NCBI GenBank assembly: GCA_023450615.1
Contig: JAEXGT010000069.1
Coordinates: 1-40,886 of the forward strand
Origin: Pseudomonadota bacterium
Lineage (GTDB): Bacteria > Pseudomonadota > Alphaproteobacteria > Rhizobiales > Beijerinckiaceae
Length of the DNA stretch: 40,886 bases
Reading direction: 5' to 3'
The notes below the pieces were generated by a model, which saw nothing but the letters and a program-made list of their open reading frames with translations, ran no database searches and had not been told where the DNA came from. Positions 16,446-24,356 of the stretch are shown piece after piece. Every line of letters begins with the position of its first letter. Within the stretch, counting starts at the first letter, position 1. A program made the translations under genes and the position numbers.

Positions 16446-16940
16446 TTGCGACTGAGCTTGCTGGCCGTGGGCCGTCTCAAGAGCGGCCCCGAACGGGAGC
16501 TGGTCGAACGATACAGGCAGAGGGTCGACGGCATGAGCCGGGCCATGGGCCTGGCCGGGCTCGACATTGTCGAGCTGCCGGAGAGCCGGGCGCGTCGGGA
16601 CGACGACCGCCGCGCGGAAGAGGCCGCCGCCCTCCTCGAGAAGGCCGGGTCCTCCGTGCTGATCGTCTTCGACGAGCGCGGCAAGAGCCCCTCCAGCGAG
16701 GCCTTTGCCGGGCGAATCAGGCAATGGCGCGACGAGGGCCGCACGGGCGTGGCCTGTGTCATCGGCGGCCCTGACGGGCTCGATCCGAAGATCCGCCAGC
16801 GCGCGGAAATGGTGGTTTCCTTCGGTGCGCTCACTATGCCGCACCAGATCGTCCGGGCGCTCGTGGCCGAGCAGCTCTATCGGGCGCTGACAATTATTGC
16901 CGGGCACCCTTATCATCGTGCCGGTCACGATGATTCCTGA
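16446..16940 (+). CDS. rlmH: 23S rRNA pseudouridine-1915 N3-methyltransferase
   Basis: A 164-residue SPOUT methyltransferase that modifies pseudouridine 1915 of 23S rRNA on assembled 70S ribosomes. SAM-binding motifs are VFDERGKSPSSEAFA, CVIGGPDGLD and SFGALTMPHQIVRALVAEQL; the C-terminus HPYHR is characteristic. It starts with TTG at 16446, preceded by AAGAAGG about 11 nt upstream, so two genes in a row use TTG. The following gene begins 3 nt after the stop. Confidence 0.96.
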   Translation: MRLSLLAVGRLKSGPERELVERYRQRVDGMSRAMGLAGLDIVELPESRARRDDDRRAEEAAALLEKAGSSVLIVFDERGKSPSSEAFAGRIRQWRDEGRTGVACVIGGPDGLDPKIRQRAEMVVSFGALTMPHQIVRALVAEQLYRALTIIAGHPYHRAGHDDS

Positions 16941-16943
16941 CGC

Positions 16944-18299
16944 ATGTACCGCTTCGATAGTCTTCACCCCGGCAGGCTTCTGAGCCTCGCTCTCTGGCTG
17001 GTTTTCCCCTTACTGAGCTCCGCATGGGCCCAGCAAGCGCCTGCGCCTGCGCCCGCGGCTCCCCAGGCCGCGCCGGAAACGGCGGAGGAAAGGCAGAAGC
17101 GCCAGAGCGACCTCAAGCTTCTGGAAGAGGCGATGAACGCCAGCGTGCAGGCTCAAAAGCGCCTTGAGGCAGAAATCGAAGAGATCAGGACGGACCGGGC
17201 CAAGCTCAATGCGACGCTGATCGAGACCGCGTCCCGTACCCGGGACACGGAAGACCGGATTCGCGGCCTGGAGCAGCGGCTCCAGACCCTGGCCTCCTCC
17301 GAGGCGGCTATCCGCCGCTCCCTGGACAGCCGCCGGGGCGTGATCGTCGAAGTGTTCGCCTCCCTCCAGCGGATGGGCCGGCGCCCCCCGCCTGCGGTCC
17401 TGGTCCGGCCGGAGGATATGCTCGAAGCCGTGCGAGCCTCCATCATCCTGGGCGCGGTGCTGCCCGAGCTTCGCGCGGAAGCCGAGATTCTGGCATCCGA
17501 TCTCGCCGAATTGGTGCGCCTCAAGGAGGCGATTGCCACCGACCGCACGACGCTCAATGCGGAACTCGGCGCCTTGAACAACGAGCAGCAGCGGTTGGCG
17601 GCCCTCATGGCGGCTCGTCAGAGCCGGATGGCCGACGTGGAACTCAGCATCGGGACCGAGCGGGAGAAGACCGCCGAGCTTGCCCGCCAGGCCGGCTCCC
17701 TCAAAGAGCTGATCGACCGCATGGAAGCGGAGATCTCAGGGGCTCAGCGGGCTGCCGAGGCGGCACGCAAGGCGGCAGAGGCTCAGGAGCGTGAGACCAA
17801 AGAGCGGTTCGCGCAGGCCGCGTTCCGGGATCCTGCCCGTCTGGCTCCCAAAATTCCCTTCTCGGAGGCTCGTGGCCTGCTCCCGCGGCCTGTAAGCGGC
17901 AATGTCGCGCTCGATTTCGGGGCCGCCGACGGCTACGGCGGAACGACGCGCGGCATTACGATCACCACTCGTCCCAAAGCGGCTGTCGTATCTCCTGCGG
18001 ACGGCTGGGTCGCCTTCGCGGGGCCCTTCCGGTCCTATGGTCGACTCTTGATCATCAATGCGGGCGGAGGATATTATATTCTTCTGGCCGGGATGGACCA
18101 AATCAACGTCGATGTGGGGCAATTCGTGCTCGCTGGCGAGCCAGTCGCGACCATGGGGGATTCTCCTCTCATGAGTTTGACCGGTTCTGCCATAGAAAAG
18201 AACGATCCCGTCCTCTATGTTGAGTTCAGGAAAGACGGCGGTTCAATCGACCCAGGTCCCTGGTGGGCGAAATCGCAAAGCGAAAAGGCTCGCGGATAA
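16944..18299 (+). CDS. envC: EnvC-like murein hydrolase activator
   Basis: A 451-residue periplasmic protein likely to activate amidases for cell separation. A signal peptide spans about residues 1-29 (ending SAWAQ), followed by an Ala/Pro linker. A long coiled coil runs from about 50 to 290. The C-terminal LytM/M23 domain covers roughly 320-440. The zinc-binding His residues are missing: the usual HxH region reads YYILLAGM. It is therefore degenerate, as in EnvC. It sits between rlmH (3 nt gap) and ctpA (1-base overlap TAATG), the typical order in Hyphomicrobiales. Confidence 0.88.
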   Translation: MYRFDSLHPGRLLSLALWLVFPLLSSAWAQQAPAPAPAAPQAAPETAEERQKRQSDLKLLEEAMNASVQAQKRLEAEIEEIRTDRAKLNATLIETASRTRDTEDRIRGLEQRLQTLASSEAAIRRSLDSRRGVIVEVFASLQRMGRRPPPAVLVRPEDMLEAVRASIILGAVLPELRAEAEILASDLAELVRLKEAIATDRTTLNAELGALNNEQQRLAALMAARQSRMADVELSIGTEREKTAELARQAGSLKELIDRMEAEISGAQRAAEAARKAAEAQERETKERFAQAAFRDPARLAPKIPFSEARGLLPRPVSGNVALDFGAADGYGGTTRGITITTRPKAAVVSPADGWVAFAGPFRSYGRLLIINAGGGYYILLAGMDQINVDVGQFVLAGEPVATMGDSPLMSLTGSAIEKNDPVLYVEFRKDGGSIDPGPWWAKSQSEKARG

Positions 18300-19615
18300 T
18301 GCGCAAACTCTCCCTATTGATTCTCGGTGTGGCTATCGGCGCGGGCAGCGCGACCATGGTGTCGCAGACAGCCCTGCTCTCCTCGGGCGCAGTCGCCGCC
18401 TCTGCCGACACCTACCGGCAGCTGAGCCTTTTCGGAGACGTCTTCGAGAAGGTCCGCACGGATTACGTTGAAAAGCCCGAGGAATCGAAGCTCGTCGAAT
18501 CGGCGATCAACGGCATGCTGACTTCGCTCGATCCGCATTCGAGCTACATGGACCCCAAGAGCTTCCGCGACATGCAGGTGCAGACCCGCGGCGAGTTCGG
18601 CGGCCTCGGCATCGAGGTCACCATGGAAGACGGTCTCGTGAAGGTGGTGACCCCCATCGATGAGACTCCGGCCTCGCGCGCTGGCGTCATGGCGAACGAT
18701 ATCATCACGCATATCGATAACGAGCCCGTTCAGGGCCTCAACCTGAACCAGGCCGTGGACAAGATGCGCGGTCCGGTGAATTCCTCGGTCACGCTGAAGA
18801 TCCAGCGCAAGGAATCCAAGGACCCGATCGAGGTGAAGCTCACCCGCGAGACCATCAAGGTCCGTCCGGTGCGCGCCCGCGTCGAAGGCGATATCGGCGT
18901 CCTCCGCGTGACGCAGTTCAACGAGCAGACCTACGACAACCTGCGCACGAGCATCGAGAAGCTCACCAGCGAGATCGGCGCCGACAAGGTCGCGGGCTTC
19001 GTCATCGATCTGCGCAACAATCCGGGCGGATTGCTCGATCAGGCGATCATGGTATCCGACGCCTTCCTCGACCGCGGCGAGATCGTCTCGACCCGCAGCC
19101 GCAATGCCGAAGATACGCAGCGCTTCACCGCCAAGGCCGGCGATCTTGCCAAGGGCAAGCCCCTCGTGGTGCTCGTGAACGGCGGCTCGGCCTCCGCGTC
19201 CGAGATCGTGGCCGGCGCCCTGCAGGATCACAAGCGCGCGACGGTGCTCGGCACCCGCTCGTTCGGCAAGGGATCTGTTCAGACGATCATCCCGCTCGGC
19301 GGCAACGGCGCGGTGCGCCTGACCACGGCGCGCTACTACACGCCGTCGGGCCGTTCGATCCAGGCCAAGGGCATCGATCCGGATATCGAGGTGCTGCAGG
19401 ATATCCCGGAAGAGCTGAAGGGCAAGGACGAGACCAAGGGCGAAGCCGGTCTGCGCGGCCACCTGAGCAATGGTGGCGACAAGGAAGAGCGCGGCGGTTC
19501 CTCCGCCTACGTTCCGCCGGATCCGGCCAAGGACAAGCAGCTGCTTGCCGCCTACGATCTGCTTCGCGGCGTGCGCAAGGGCGCTGCCAATACCACGACG
19601 CCGGCCCCGAACTAA
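18299..19615 (+). CDS. ctpA: S41-family C-terminal processing peptidase
   Basis: A 438-residue periplasmic or membrane-anchored serine protease cutting C-terminal ends of envelope proteins. An N-terminal signal or anchor covers about residues 1-35. A PDZ domain spans about 95-190 (GGLGIEV, DETPASRAGV, GDI-like ANDIITHID). The catalytic dyad is S299 (GGSASASE) and K324 (SFGKGSVQ), with Q328 at the family spacing. The tail is rich in charged residues, Ser and Pro. The ATG at 18299 overlaps the envC stop. The pairing fits a role in controlling peptidoglycan hydrolases, which is inference. Confidence 0.95.
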   Translation: MRKLSLLILGVAIGAGSATMVSQTALLSSGAVAASADTYRQLSLFGDVFEKVRTDYVEKPEESKLVESAINGMLTSLDPHSSYMDPKSFRDMQVQTRGEFGGLGIEVTMEDGLVKVVTPIDETPASRAGVMANDIITHIDNEPVQGLNLNQAVDKMRGPVNSSVTLKIQRKESKDPIEVKLTRETIKVRPVRARVEGDIGVLRVTQFNEQTYDNLRTSIEKLTSEIGADKVAGFVIDLRNNPGGLLDQAIMVSDAFLDRGEIVSTRSRNAEDTQRFTAKAGDLAKGKPLVVLVNGGSASASEIVAGALQDHKRATVLGTRSFGKGSVQTIIPLGGNGAVRLTTARYYTPSGRSIQAKGIDPDIEVLQDIPEELKGKDETKGEAGLRGHLSNGGDKEERGGSSAYVPPDPAKDKQLLAAYDLLRGVRKGAANTTTPAPN

Positions 19616-19641
19616 GGGATCCGGCTCACGGCGAAACAACG

Positions 19642-19673
19642 AGCCTGGCGGCACAAACCGCCAGGCTTTTTTT
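19642..19673 (+). terminator. Rho-independent terminator of the envC-ctpA transcript
   Basis: AGCCTGGCGG (19642-19651) and CCGCCAGGCT (19658-19667) form a perfect 10-bp stem with loop CACAAA. Six T residues follow. Confidence 0.92.
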
Positions 19674-19746
19674 CATTCAGGCTTTGACAAGCGCACGGAA
19701 TAGCTTGTGCCGACCTTCTTGAAACGGCACTCTTGAACCTTGACCT

Positions 19747-19827
19747 ATGGAACCAATGACACAAGCCGGCGATACTTCAGATGATCGGCACGCGAAGGGG
19801 CAGGGTAAGGGAGTGAATATCCGATGA
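19747..19827 (+). CDS. Possible 26-aa leader peptide overlapping rppH
   Basis: An ATG at 19747 (or in-frame ATG at 19756) opens a 26-codon frame whose TGA overlaps the rppH ATG as ATGA. The peptide is polar and charged, with no known motif. The overlap suggests translational coupling, but no strong ribosome binding site is seen, and chance is a real alternative. Confidence 0.22.
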   Translation: MEPMTQAGDTSDDRHAKGQGKGVNIR

Positions 19828-20360
19828 GAAACGACAAGAGCCCGCAGAGCAGGAAGGAATTGCCCTATCGCTCCTGCGTTGGCGTCATGCTTCTCAACAA
19901 GCATGGCCATGTCTTCATCGGACGACGTCACTCCGAGAACGATCAGGTTTCCGATGGCTATGCATGGCAGATGCCTCAGGGCGGAATCGATCCCGGCGAG
20001 GATCCTTACCGGGCAGCCCTGCGCGAACTCTACGAGGAAACCAGCGTGCGTTCCGTGAGCCTGCTGGCGGAAGCGCCCGATTGGTACTCCTACGATCTTC
20101 CGTCCATGGTGGCCGGACGCGCATGGCGCGGGCGCTATCGCGGGCAGACGCAGAGATGGTTCGCTTTCCGCTTCGAGGGCGACGAGAGCGAGATCAACAT
20201 CGCCCAGCCCGGCGGTGGCCATCACAAGCCTGAATTCGACGAATGGCGCTGGGAGGAGATGCACCGCCTGCCGGAGCTGATCATCCCGTTCAAGCGCGGC
20301 GTGTATGAGAACGTCGTCGCGGCCTTCAGCCATCTGGCGCCGCAGGAAACCAAAGCCTGA
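19824..20360 (+). CDS. rppH: RNA pyrophosphohydrolase
   Basis: A 178-residue Nudix enzyme removing pyrophosphate from mRNA 5' ends to start decay; also known as an invasion-associated (IalA) homologue. The start of the protein carries YRSCVGVMLLNKHGHVFIG. The Nudix box runs through GGIDPGEDPYRAALRELYEE. Other RppH landmarks are WQMPQGG, YRGQTQRWFAFRF and the C-terminal FDEWRWEEM and PFKRGVYE. The ATG at 19824 has GGGAG about 10 nt upstream. It has its own transcription unit after the ctpA terminator. Confidence 0.95.
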   Translation: MRNDKSPQSRKELPYRSCVGVMLLNKHGHVFIGRRHSENDQVSDGYAWQMPQGGIDPGEDPYRAALRELYEETSVRSVSLLAEAPDWYSYDLPSMVAGRAWRGRYRGQTQRWFAFRFEGDESEINIAQPGGGHHKPEFDEWRWEEMHRLPELIIPFKRGVYENVVAAFSHLAPQETKA

Positions 20361-20399
20361 TTCCGGCAGCCGGCGCGCATTGCTTCATGCGTACATAAA

Positions 20400-20429
20400 A
20401 CGCCCGTGACGGTGTTTCGTCACGGGCGT
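20400..20429. terminator. Bidirectional terminator between rppH and the 60-aa gene
   Basis: A perfect 12-bp stem: ACGCCCGTGACG (20400-20411) and CGTCACGGGCGT (20418-20429). The + strand is followed by CATTTTG and the minus strand by a short T run (TTTT), so it can serve both convergent genes. Confidence 0.85.
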
Positions 20430-20448
20430 CATTTTGAAAACGACAGAT

Positions 20449-20631
20449 TTAAGCAGCGTAAGAGAACTCGTCCTTGCGCGCCTGCGGATCCTGGCGCGGC
20501 AGCATGGCTATGGCCGCGCGCGCGTAAGCACGAAATTCCTCTTTCACGATTTCAGGCTCGGCTTCCCACAACAACGCATCGTCCTCGGTCTCATAAAGGG
20601 CCCGAGCAACGTATTCGACTTCCTGGTCCAT
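20449..20631 (-). CDS. Small acidic hypothetical protein (60 aa)
   Basis: A 60-residue soluble protein, MDQEVEYVARALYETEDDAL at the start, acidic in its first half and helical. AAGGGG lies about 9 nt before the ATG and a strong terminator follows its stop, so it is a real transcription unit in my view. I do not recognise a named family. It has no membrane segment or cysteine. It stands alone between rppH and tRNA-Leu, so context gives no function. Confidence 0.7.
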   Translation of the reverse strand: MDQEVEYVARALYETEDDALLWEAEPEIVKEEFRAYARAAIAMLPRQDPQARKDEFSYAA

Positions 20632-20852
20632 GGTAGATGCCCCTTGATTTCAAGCTGTTTGCTTTTTTGCGGCCAGCCTGCAACGCATTTTACCGATCAA
20701 CGCAACGACAACAGGGCTTGGCCGTTCAACGAGAGCCATTTGCGCCAAAAGTTCCAGATTCGGCAAAGGTGCAAAAGGGGTAGCTCAACAGTTCTAGACC
20801 GGTCGGGCAGGATCGAGGACCGGTCGAGGCTTCGCTATCAATGTCATGGGAA

Positions 20853-20937
20853 TGGTGCCCCTGGCCGGGATCGAACCAGCACTCCTTGCGGAACTCGATT
20901 TTGAGTCGAGCGCGTCTACCAATTCCGCCACAGGGGC
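20853..20937 (-). tRNA. tRNA-Leu (anticodon CAA)
   Basis: An 85-nt class II tRNA on the minus strand starting GCCCCTGTGGCGGAATTGG. The anticodon arm is CTCGA-CTCAAAA-TCGAG, giving CAA. The acceptor stem GCCCCTG/CAGGGGC is perfect and CCA is encoded at 20853-20855. It decodes UUG. Confidence 0.95.
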
Positions 20938-21084
20938 AAGGACCTGCGAAGTAGCATGAGGGATCGAGCACGGTCAATCAGTCAGATGTGAAGCTGCGCC
21001 GCAAGTCTTGCCTCTCGCCATTCCGGCCGTCTTGTGCTCAAAGGGCCCGCGTAGTCCTGTTTCATCCAATCTTGCCGGGATCCC

Positions 21085-21666
21085 ATGCTGAGACGCCTTT
21101 ACGACTGGACCCTTTCCCTCGCGGCCCGGCCTTCGGCTCCCTACGCGCTGGCCTTGGTGTCTTTCTCGGAGAGCTCCTTCTTCCCCGTTCCGCCGGACGT
21201 GATGCTCGTGCCCATGATGCTCGCGCGGCCGGACAAGGCGTGGACCTATGCCCTGATCTGCACGATCTCCTCGGTTCTGGGCGGCGTCCTGGGCTATGTG
21301 ATTGGCTTGGCGCTATACGATTCCATCGGCTCCTGGCTGTTCCAGCTCTATGGCCTGAACGAGAGCGCGGAGACGTTCCGGCACGCCTATGCGGAATACG
21401 GACATTGGGTGATCCTGCTCAAGGGCCTGACGCCCATCCCCTATAAGCTCGTGACCATCACTTCCGGCTTTGCGGGTTATCACATCGGCTGGTTCATCCT
21501 GCTTTCCGCCATCACCCGCGGCGCCCGCTTCTTCCTCGTGGCGCTGCTGATGAGCCGGTTCGGGCCGCGCATCAAATCCATCATCGACAACAATTTCAAT
21601 CTTGTCGCCGCCGTGGCTATCATCGCCATCGTCGGAGGCTTCGTGGCCTTCCGATATATGTTCTGA
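21085..21666 (+). CDS. yqaA: YqaA family membrane protein (DedA/SNARE-associated superfamily)
   Basis: A 193-residue inner-membrane protein of the VTT/DedA superfamily. Superfamily members act in lipid transport or membrane homeostasis; the role of YqaA is not firmly known. Several hydrophobic segments are visible, with the re-entrant motif ESSFFPVPPDVMLVPM near residues 29-44 and LKGLTPIPYKLVTITSGFAG near 113-132. The ATG at 21085 lies behind CCGGGATCCC, a weak binding site. It is followed 11 nt later by the dsbB-like gene, so they are likely co-transcribed. Confidence 0.9.
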   Translation: MLRRLYDWTLSLAARPSAPYALALVSFSESSFFPVPPDVMLVPMMLARPDKAWTYALICTISSVLGGVLGYVIGLALYDSIGSWLFQLYGLNESAETFRHAYAEYGHWVILLKGLTPIPYKLVTITSGFAGYHIGWFILLSAITRGARFFLVALLMSRFGPRIKSIIDNNFNLVAAVAIIAIVGGFVAFRYMF

Positions 21667-21677
21667 AAGGAGGGACG

Positions 21678-22184
21678 ATGCGCCTCAGCCTTTCCGTTCG
21701 CCAAATGGCGCTGGCAGTCGCGCTCGGCGCCGCAGCCACCATCGGCGGCGCGCTCGTGTTCGAACATGTGTTCGGCTACGTGCCGTGCAAGCTGTGCCTG
21801 ATCCAGCGCAATCCCTACTACATCGCCATTCCGCTCGGGATCCTGGCCGCCCTCCTGCCGCCGCGCTGGACGCGGGCGGGGCTGTGGCTCCTGGCGCTCC
21901 TCTTCGTGGTGAGCGCGGGGCTTGGGGCCTATCATGCGGGCGTGGAATGGGGCTTCTTCGCAGGACCCAGCGATTGCGGAGGCGGCTCGGGCGCCAGCGC
22001 CGGCAATGTGGGCGATTTCCTCAACCAGCTCGAAACCACCCGCGTGGTGAGCTGCACGGCGGCCGCATGGCGCTTCCTGGGGCTGTCCTTGGCGGGATGG
22101 AACGTGCTGATCTCTCTTGGCTTGGCATCTTTCGCGGCCATGGGCGCGGCAGGCAAAGGTTTCGGCAAGGGTTCCGAGAAGTGA
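21678..22184 (+). CDS. DsbB-like disulfide bond formation protein
   Basis: A 168-residue inner-membrane protein with four hydrophobic segments. It probably reoxidises a periplasmic DsbA-like protein and passes electrons to quinone. The first redox pair is C37-C40 in PCKLC, next to the conserved QR (LIQRNPYY). The second pair is C100 and C126, in a periplasmic loop rich in Gly and Ser. An AGGAGG site lies directly before the ATG at 21678. It is coupled to yqaA upstream and the M15 peptidase gene 2 nt downstream. Confidence 0.9.
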   Translation: MRLSLSVRQMALAVALGAAATIGGALVFEHVFGYVPCKLCLIQRNPYYIAIPLGILAALLPPRWTRAGLWLLALLFVVSAGLGAYHAGVEWGFFAGPSDCGGGSGASAGNVGDFLNQLETTRVVSCTAAAWRFLGLSLAGWNVLISLGLASFAAMGAAGKGFGKGSEK

Positions 22185-22186
22185 CG

Positions 22187-22843
22187 ATGACGGGCGGCCG
22201 TGTGAACGGCTTGCAGGGAGCCGGCGATGGTCATGCCCGGCCCGTGAAGTGGCTTCGACACTCACTCCGTCTCGGGATGCTCATCGCCGCGATGCTCGGC
22301 ATGAGCGCGCACGCAGTCGCCCAACATAACGGTGATGCGGGCGGGAAAGCGGCCAGGGACGCTTCGGACCGATCAAACTATAGGCCCGATGCCGTCTATG
22401 CCAAAATCCCTGCGCGGGATGACCAAGGGCGCGATCAGCTCGCAATGTTCCGGGCCTGGAACCCGGACCCGGTGGGAAACCACGAGGCGAATCTGCGGGC
22501 CCTCCATCCGTTGCTTGCCCGCGTGGTGCAAAAGGCACAGGCCGATAATCCGAGTTTAGCCTTCGTGATCGGCTCAGGGCTGCGCGATGGCAACCTGCAG
22601 CGCAAGGCGGTCGCCTGGGGATGGTCGAGAACCAAGGGAGGCCCGCACGTGCTCGGACTCGCGGTCGACTTGTGGCCGCTCGACGCGCAGGGCCATGTTG
22701 TCTTCGATCCGTCAGCACAGAACCGAATTGCCGCCGCAATGAAGCGGGCTGCCGCAGAACTTGGTGCATCGATCCGCTGGGGTGGACATTTCCAGAGTTT
22801 CAAAGATGCGGACCGCTCGCACTTCGAGCTCAGGCGTCCATAA
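22187..22843 (+). CDS. M15-family peptidoglycan peptidase, secreted
   Basis: A 218-residue exported protein with a VanY/endolysin-like M15 fold, cutting peptide bonds in peptidoglycan. A signal or anchor segment spans about residues 25-46 (ending HAVAQ). Zinc ligands are H154 and D161 (HVLGLAVD) and H212 (SHFELR). R133 in GSGLRDG matches the conserved substrate-binding arginine. The ATG at 22187 is used; a GTG two codons earlier is possible. It overlaps nothing but sits 2 nt after the dsbB-like gene. Carboxypeptidase and endopeptidase activity cannot be told apart here. Confidence 0.86.
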   Translation: MTGGRVNGLQGAGDGHARPVKWLRHSLRLGMLIAAMLGMSAHAVAQHNGDAGGKAARDASDRSNYRPDAVYAKIPARDDQGRDQLAMFRAWNPDPVGNHEANLRALHPLLARVVQKAQADNPSLAFVIGSGLRDGNLQRKAVAWGWSRTKGGPHVLGLAVDLWPLDAQGHVVFDPSAQNRIAAAMKRAAAELGASIRWGGHFQSFKDADRSHFELRRP

Positions 22844-22916
22844 TGGAAGGCCGGCATCATCGCCCACATTAGCGGGCGGATTGCGTATCATGGCACGCCT
22901 CAGGTGCCGAGAAGCC

Positions 22917-23486
22917 TCAAGGCTCCAACTCGCTGTCCCAATAGAGATAATCCATCCAGCTTTCGTGCAGATAGTTCGGTGGGAAGAGCCGTCCGTTGGA
23001 GTGCAGGTCGTGGACGGTGGGGGCGAAGGGATGCTGGCGGGGCCACATCTCCACTTCGCGGGGCATCTTGTCGCCTTTTCTGAGATTGCAGGGAGAGCAG
23101 GCGGCGACGACGTTTTCCCAAGTGGTCTGGCCGCCCTTGGAGCGGGGAACGACGTGATCGAAGGTCAGGTCCTCGCGGGTGCCGCAATATTGGCAGCTGA
23201 AACGGTCGCGCAGGAAAACGTTGAAGCGGGTGAAGGCCGGGTGCCGGGTCGGCTGGACGTAGGTCTTGAGTGAGATGACTGAGGGGAGGCGGACTTCGAA
23301 GCTCGGACTTCGCACGACCTTGTCATATTCGGAGACGATGTTGACCCGGTCCAGGAACACCGCCTTGATCGCATCCTGCCAGCACCAGATGGACAAGGGA
23401 TAGTAGCTCAAAGGCCTGTAATCGGCATTGAGAACAAGGGCCGGGCAGGCTTCCGGCCTTACGACAGGTTGGACGTGTATCGTCAC
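22917..23486 (-). CDS. HNH endonuclease domain protein
   Basis: A 189-residue protein with a C-terminal HNH nuclease. The zinc site is two CxxC motifs, CQYC and CSPC. The catalytic stretch is TFDHVVPRSKGG followed by TTWENVV. The first 80 residues (ALVLNADYRPLSYYPLS) match the N-terminal part common to stand-alone bacterial HNH proteins of this size. The start is the GTG at 23484-23486, behind an excellent AGGAGGG site; the frame is open further upstream but has no such site. The function is unknown. It is not near a phage or restriction gene, and looks chromosomal. Confidence 0.9.
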   Translation of the reverse strand: MTIHVQPVVRPEACPALVLNADYRPLSYYPLSIWCWQDAIKAVFLDRVNIVSEYDKVVRSPSFEVRLPSVISLKTYVQPTRHPAFTRFNVFLRDRFSCQYCGTREDLTFDHVVPRSKGGQTTWENVVAACSPCNLRKGDKMPREVEMWPRQHPFAPTVHDLHSNGRLFPPNYLHESWMDYLYWDSELEP

Positions 23487-23525
23487 ATTCCCTCCTCTCA
23501 AAGAAGAGTAGCCCCGCCTGAGTAG

Positions 23526-23553
23526 ACTATAGGCATTGTGACCCTGTTGTGAA
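23526..23553 (-). promoter_or_regulatory. Sigma-70 promoter of the HNH gene
   Basis: On the minus strand, TTCACA (23553-23548), 16 bp, then TATAGT (23531-23526). The start of transcription would be about 35 nt before the GTG at 23486. Confidence 0.5.
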
Positions 23554-23644
23554 GTTCGCAGATAAAGGCGTTTGTGACGCACCACACAGGAAATGCGGCC
23601 AGAGTCGGTATTTTTCACCTTATCCGGCCCCCTGGCCTTATTCT

Positions 23645-23660
23645 GGGGAAAGCTTTCCCC
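23645..23660. promoter_or_regulatory. Perfect 16-bp palindrome before the DedA gene
   Basis: GGGGAAAGCTTTCCCC is fully symmetrical with no loop, and lies 70 nt before the DedA start. A dimeric regulator site is plausible. It is not an evident RNA terminator. Confidence 0.4.
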
Positions 23661-23729
23661 TTTAAGACCGTCCCCGTGCGAGCCTCTCACGGGTCGGGAG
23701 AACTCAGCGCGTGGAAAGGGCCGGCAGGA

Positions 23730-24248
23730 ATGACACTCCTTCACCATGTCTTCGGGTCGCTCGAGGCGATGATTGCGGCCTATGGAGCCTTTGGGCTCTT
23801 TCTGGTGCTCTATTTCGAGTCCTTCGGCGCGCCGCTTCCCGGCGAGAGCGCCTTGATCACCGTTTCACTGCTGGCGGCACAGGGGGATCTCCCCATCAGC
23901 CATGTGCTCCTGGCCGCATGGCTCGGCGGGGTGCTGGGGGACAGCACCGGCTATGTCATCGGGCATGTGGGCGGGCGGCCTCTGTTGATGTGGCTGGCGC
24001 CCAAGATCAAGCTGACGCCGGAGCGCCTGGCCCGCGTAGAAAAAACGGCCCGGGAGAAGGGGTTCTTCATGGTGATGACGGCGCGCTTCGTGGTGGGGCT
24101 GCGCCAGCTCAACGGCATCCTGGCCGGAACGGTCGCCATGCCATGGCCCCGCTTTTTCTTGGCCAACGCCCTGGGGGCGCTGATCTGGGCATCCTTCTGG
24201 AGCCTCGGGGCATATTTCTTCGCCGACCTGTTCCGCCGCTTTCTGTAG
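23730..24248 (+). CDS. DedA family membrane protein
   Basis: A 172-residue inner-membrane protein of the DedA/VTT superfamily, thought to move or flip lipid carriers such as undecaprenyl phosphate or phospholipids. The conserved motif ESFGAPLPGESALI lies near residues 31-44, and the second conserved stretch ARFVVGLRQLNGILAG near 112-127. Hydrophobic segments flank both. The ATG at 23730 fits the family length; GGAAAGG lies about 10 nt upstream. Its stop is 3 nt from the 105-bp repeat. This is the second DedA-superfamily protein within 3 kb. Confidence 0.9.
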   Translation: MTLLHHVFGSLEAMIAAYGAFGLFLVLYFESFGAPLPGESALITVSLLAAQGDLPISHVLLAAWLGGVLGDSTGYVIGHVGGRPLLMWLAPKIKLTPERLARVEKTAREKGFFMVMTARFVVGLRQLNGILAGTVAMPWPRFFLANALGALIWASFWSLGAYFFADLFRRFL

Positions 24249-24251
24249 GCT

Positions 24252-24356
24252 TAGAGCATCGAACGCAAAAGTGGGCGCCGGTTTTGCGTGACAGGATGCG
24301 CCCAAACCAAAGCTTAAAGCCGTGGACGTGAGGTCGATTTCACGTCCGATGCTTTA
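24252..24356 (+). repeat. 105-bp quasi-palindromic repeat, copy A
   Basis: Starts TAGAGCATCGAACGC and ends CACGTCCGATGCTTTA. Outer ends GCATCG and CGATGC pair. Inside are two hairpins: ACGCAAAA (24263-24270)/TTTTGCGT (24282-24289) and GGACGTGA (24324-24331)/TCACGTCC (24340-24347). By hand alignment it differs from copy B at about 7 of 105 positions. Its last three bases are the stop codon of hbd. Confidence 0.88.

Noticed and set aside
9791..20937. Integration sites at tRNA-Ser or tRNA-Leu
   Set aside because: No integrase gene, direct repeat of the tRNA 3' end or foreign-looking DNA lies next to either tRNA.
22917..23486. HNH protein as part of a defence or phage system
   Set aside because: Neighbours are ordinary envelope genes, with no methylase, toxin or phage gene in reach.
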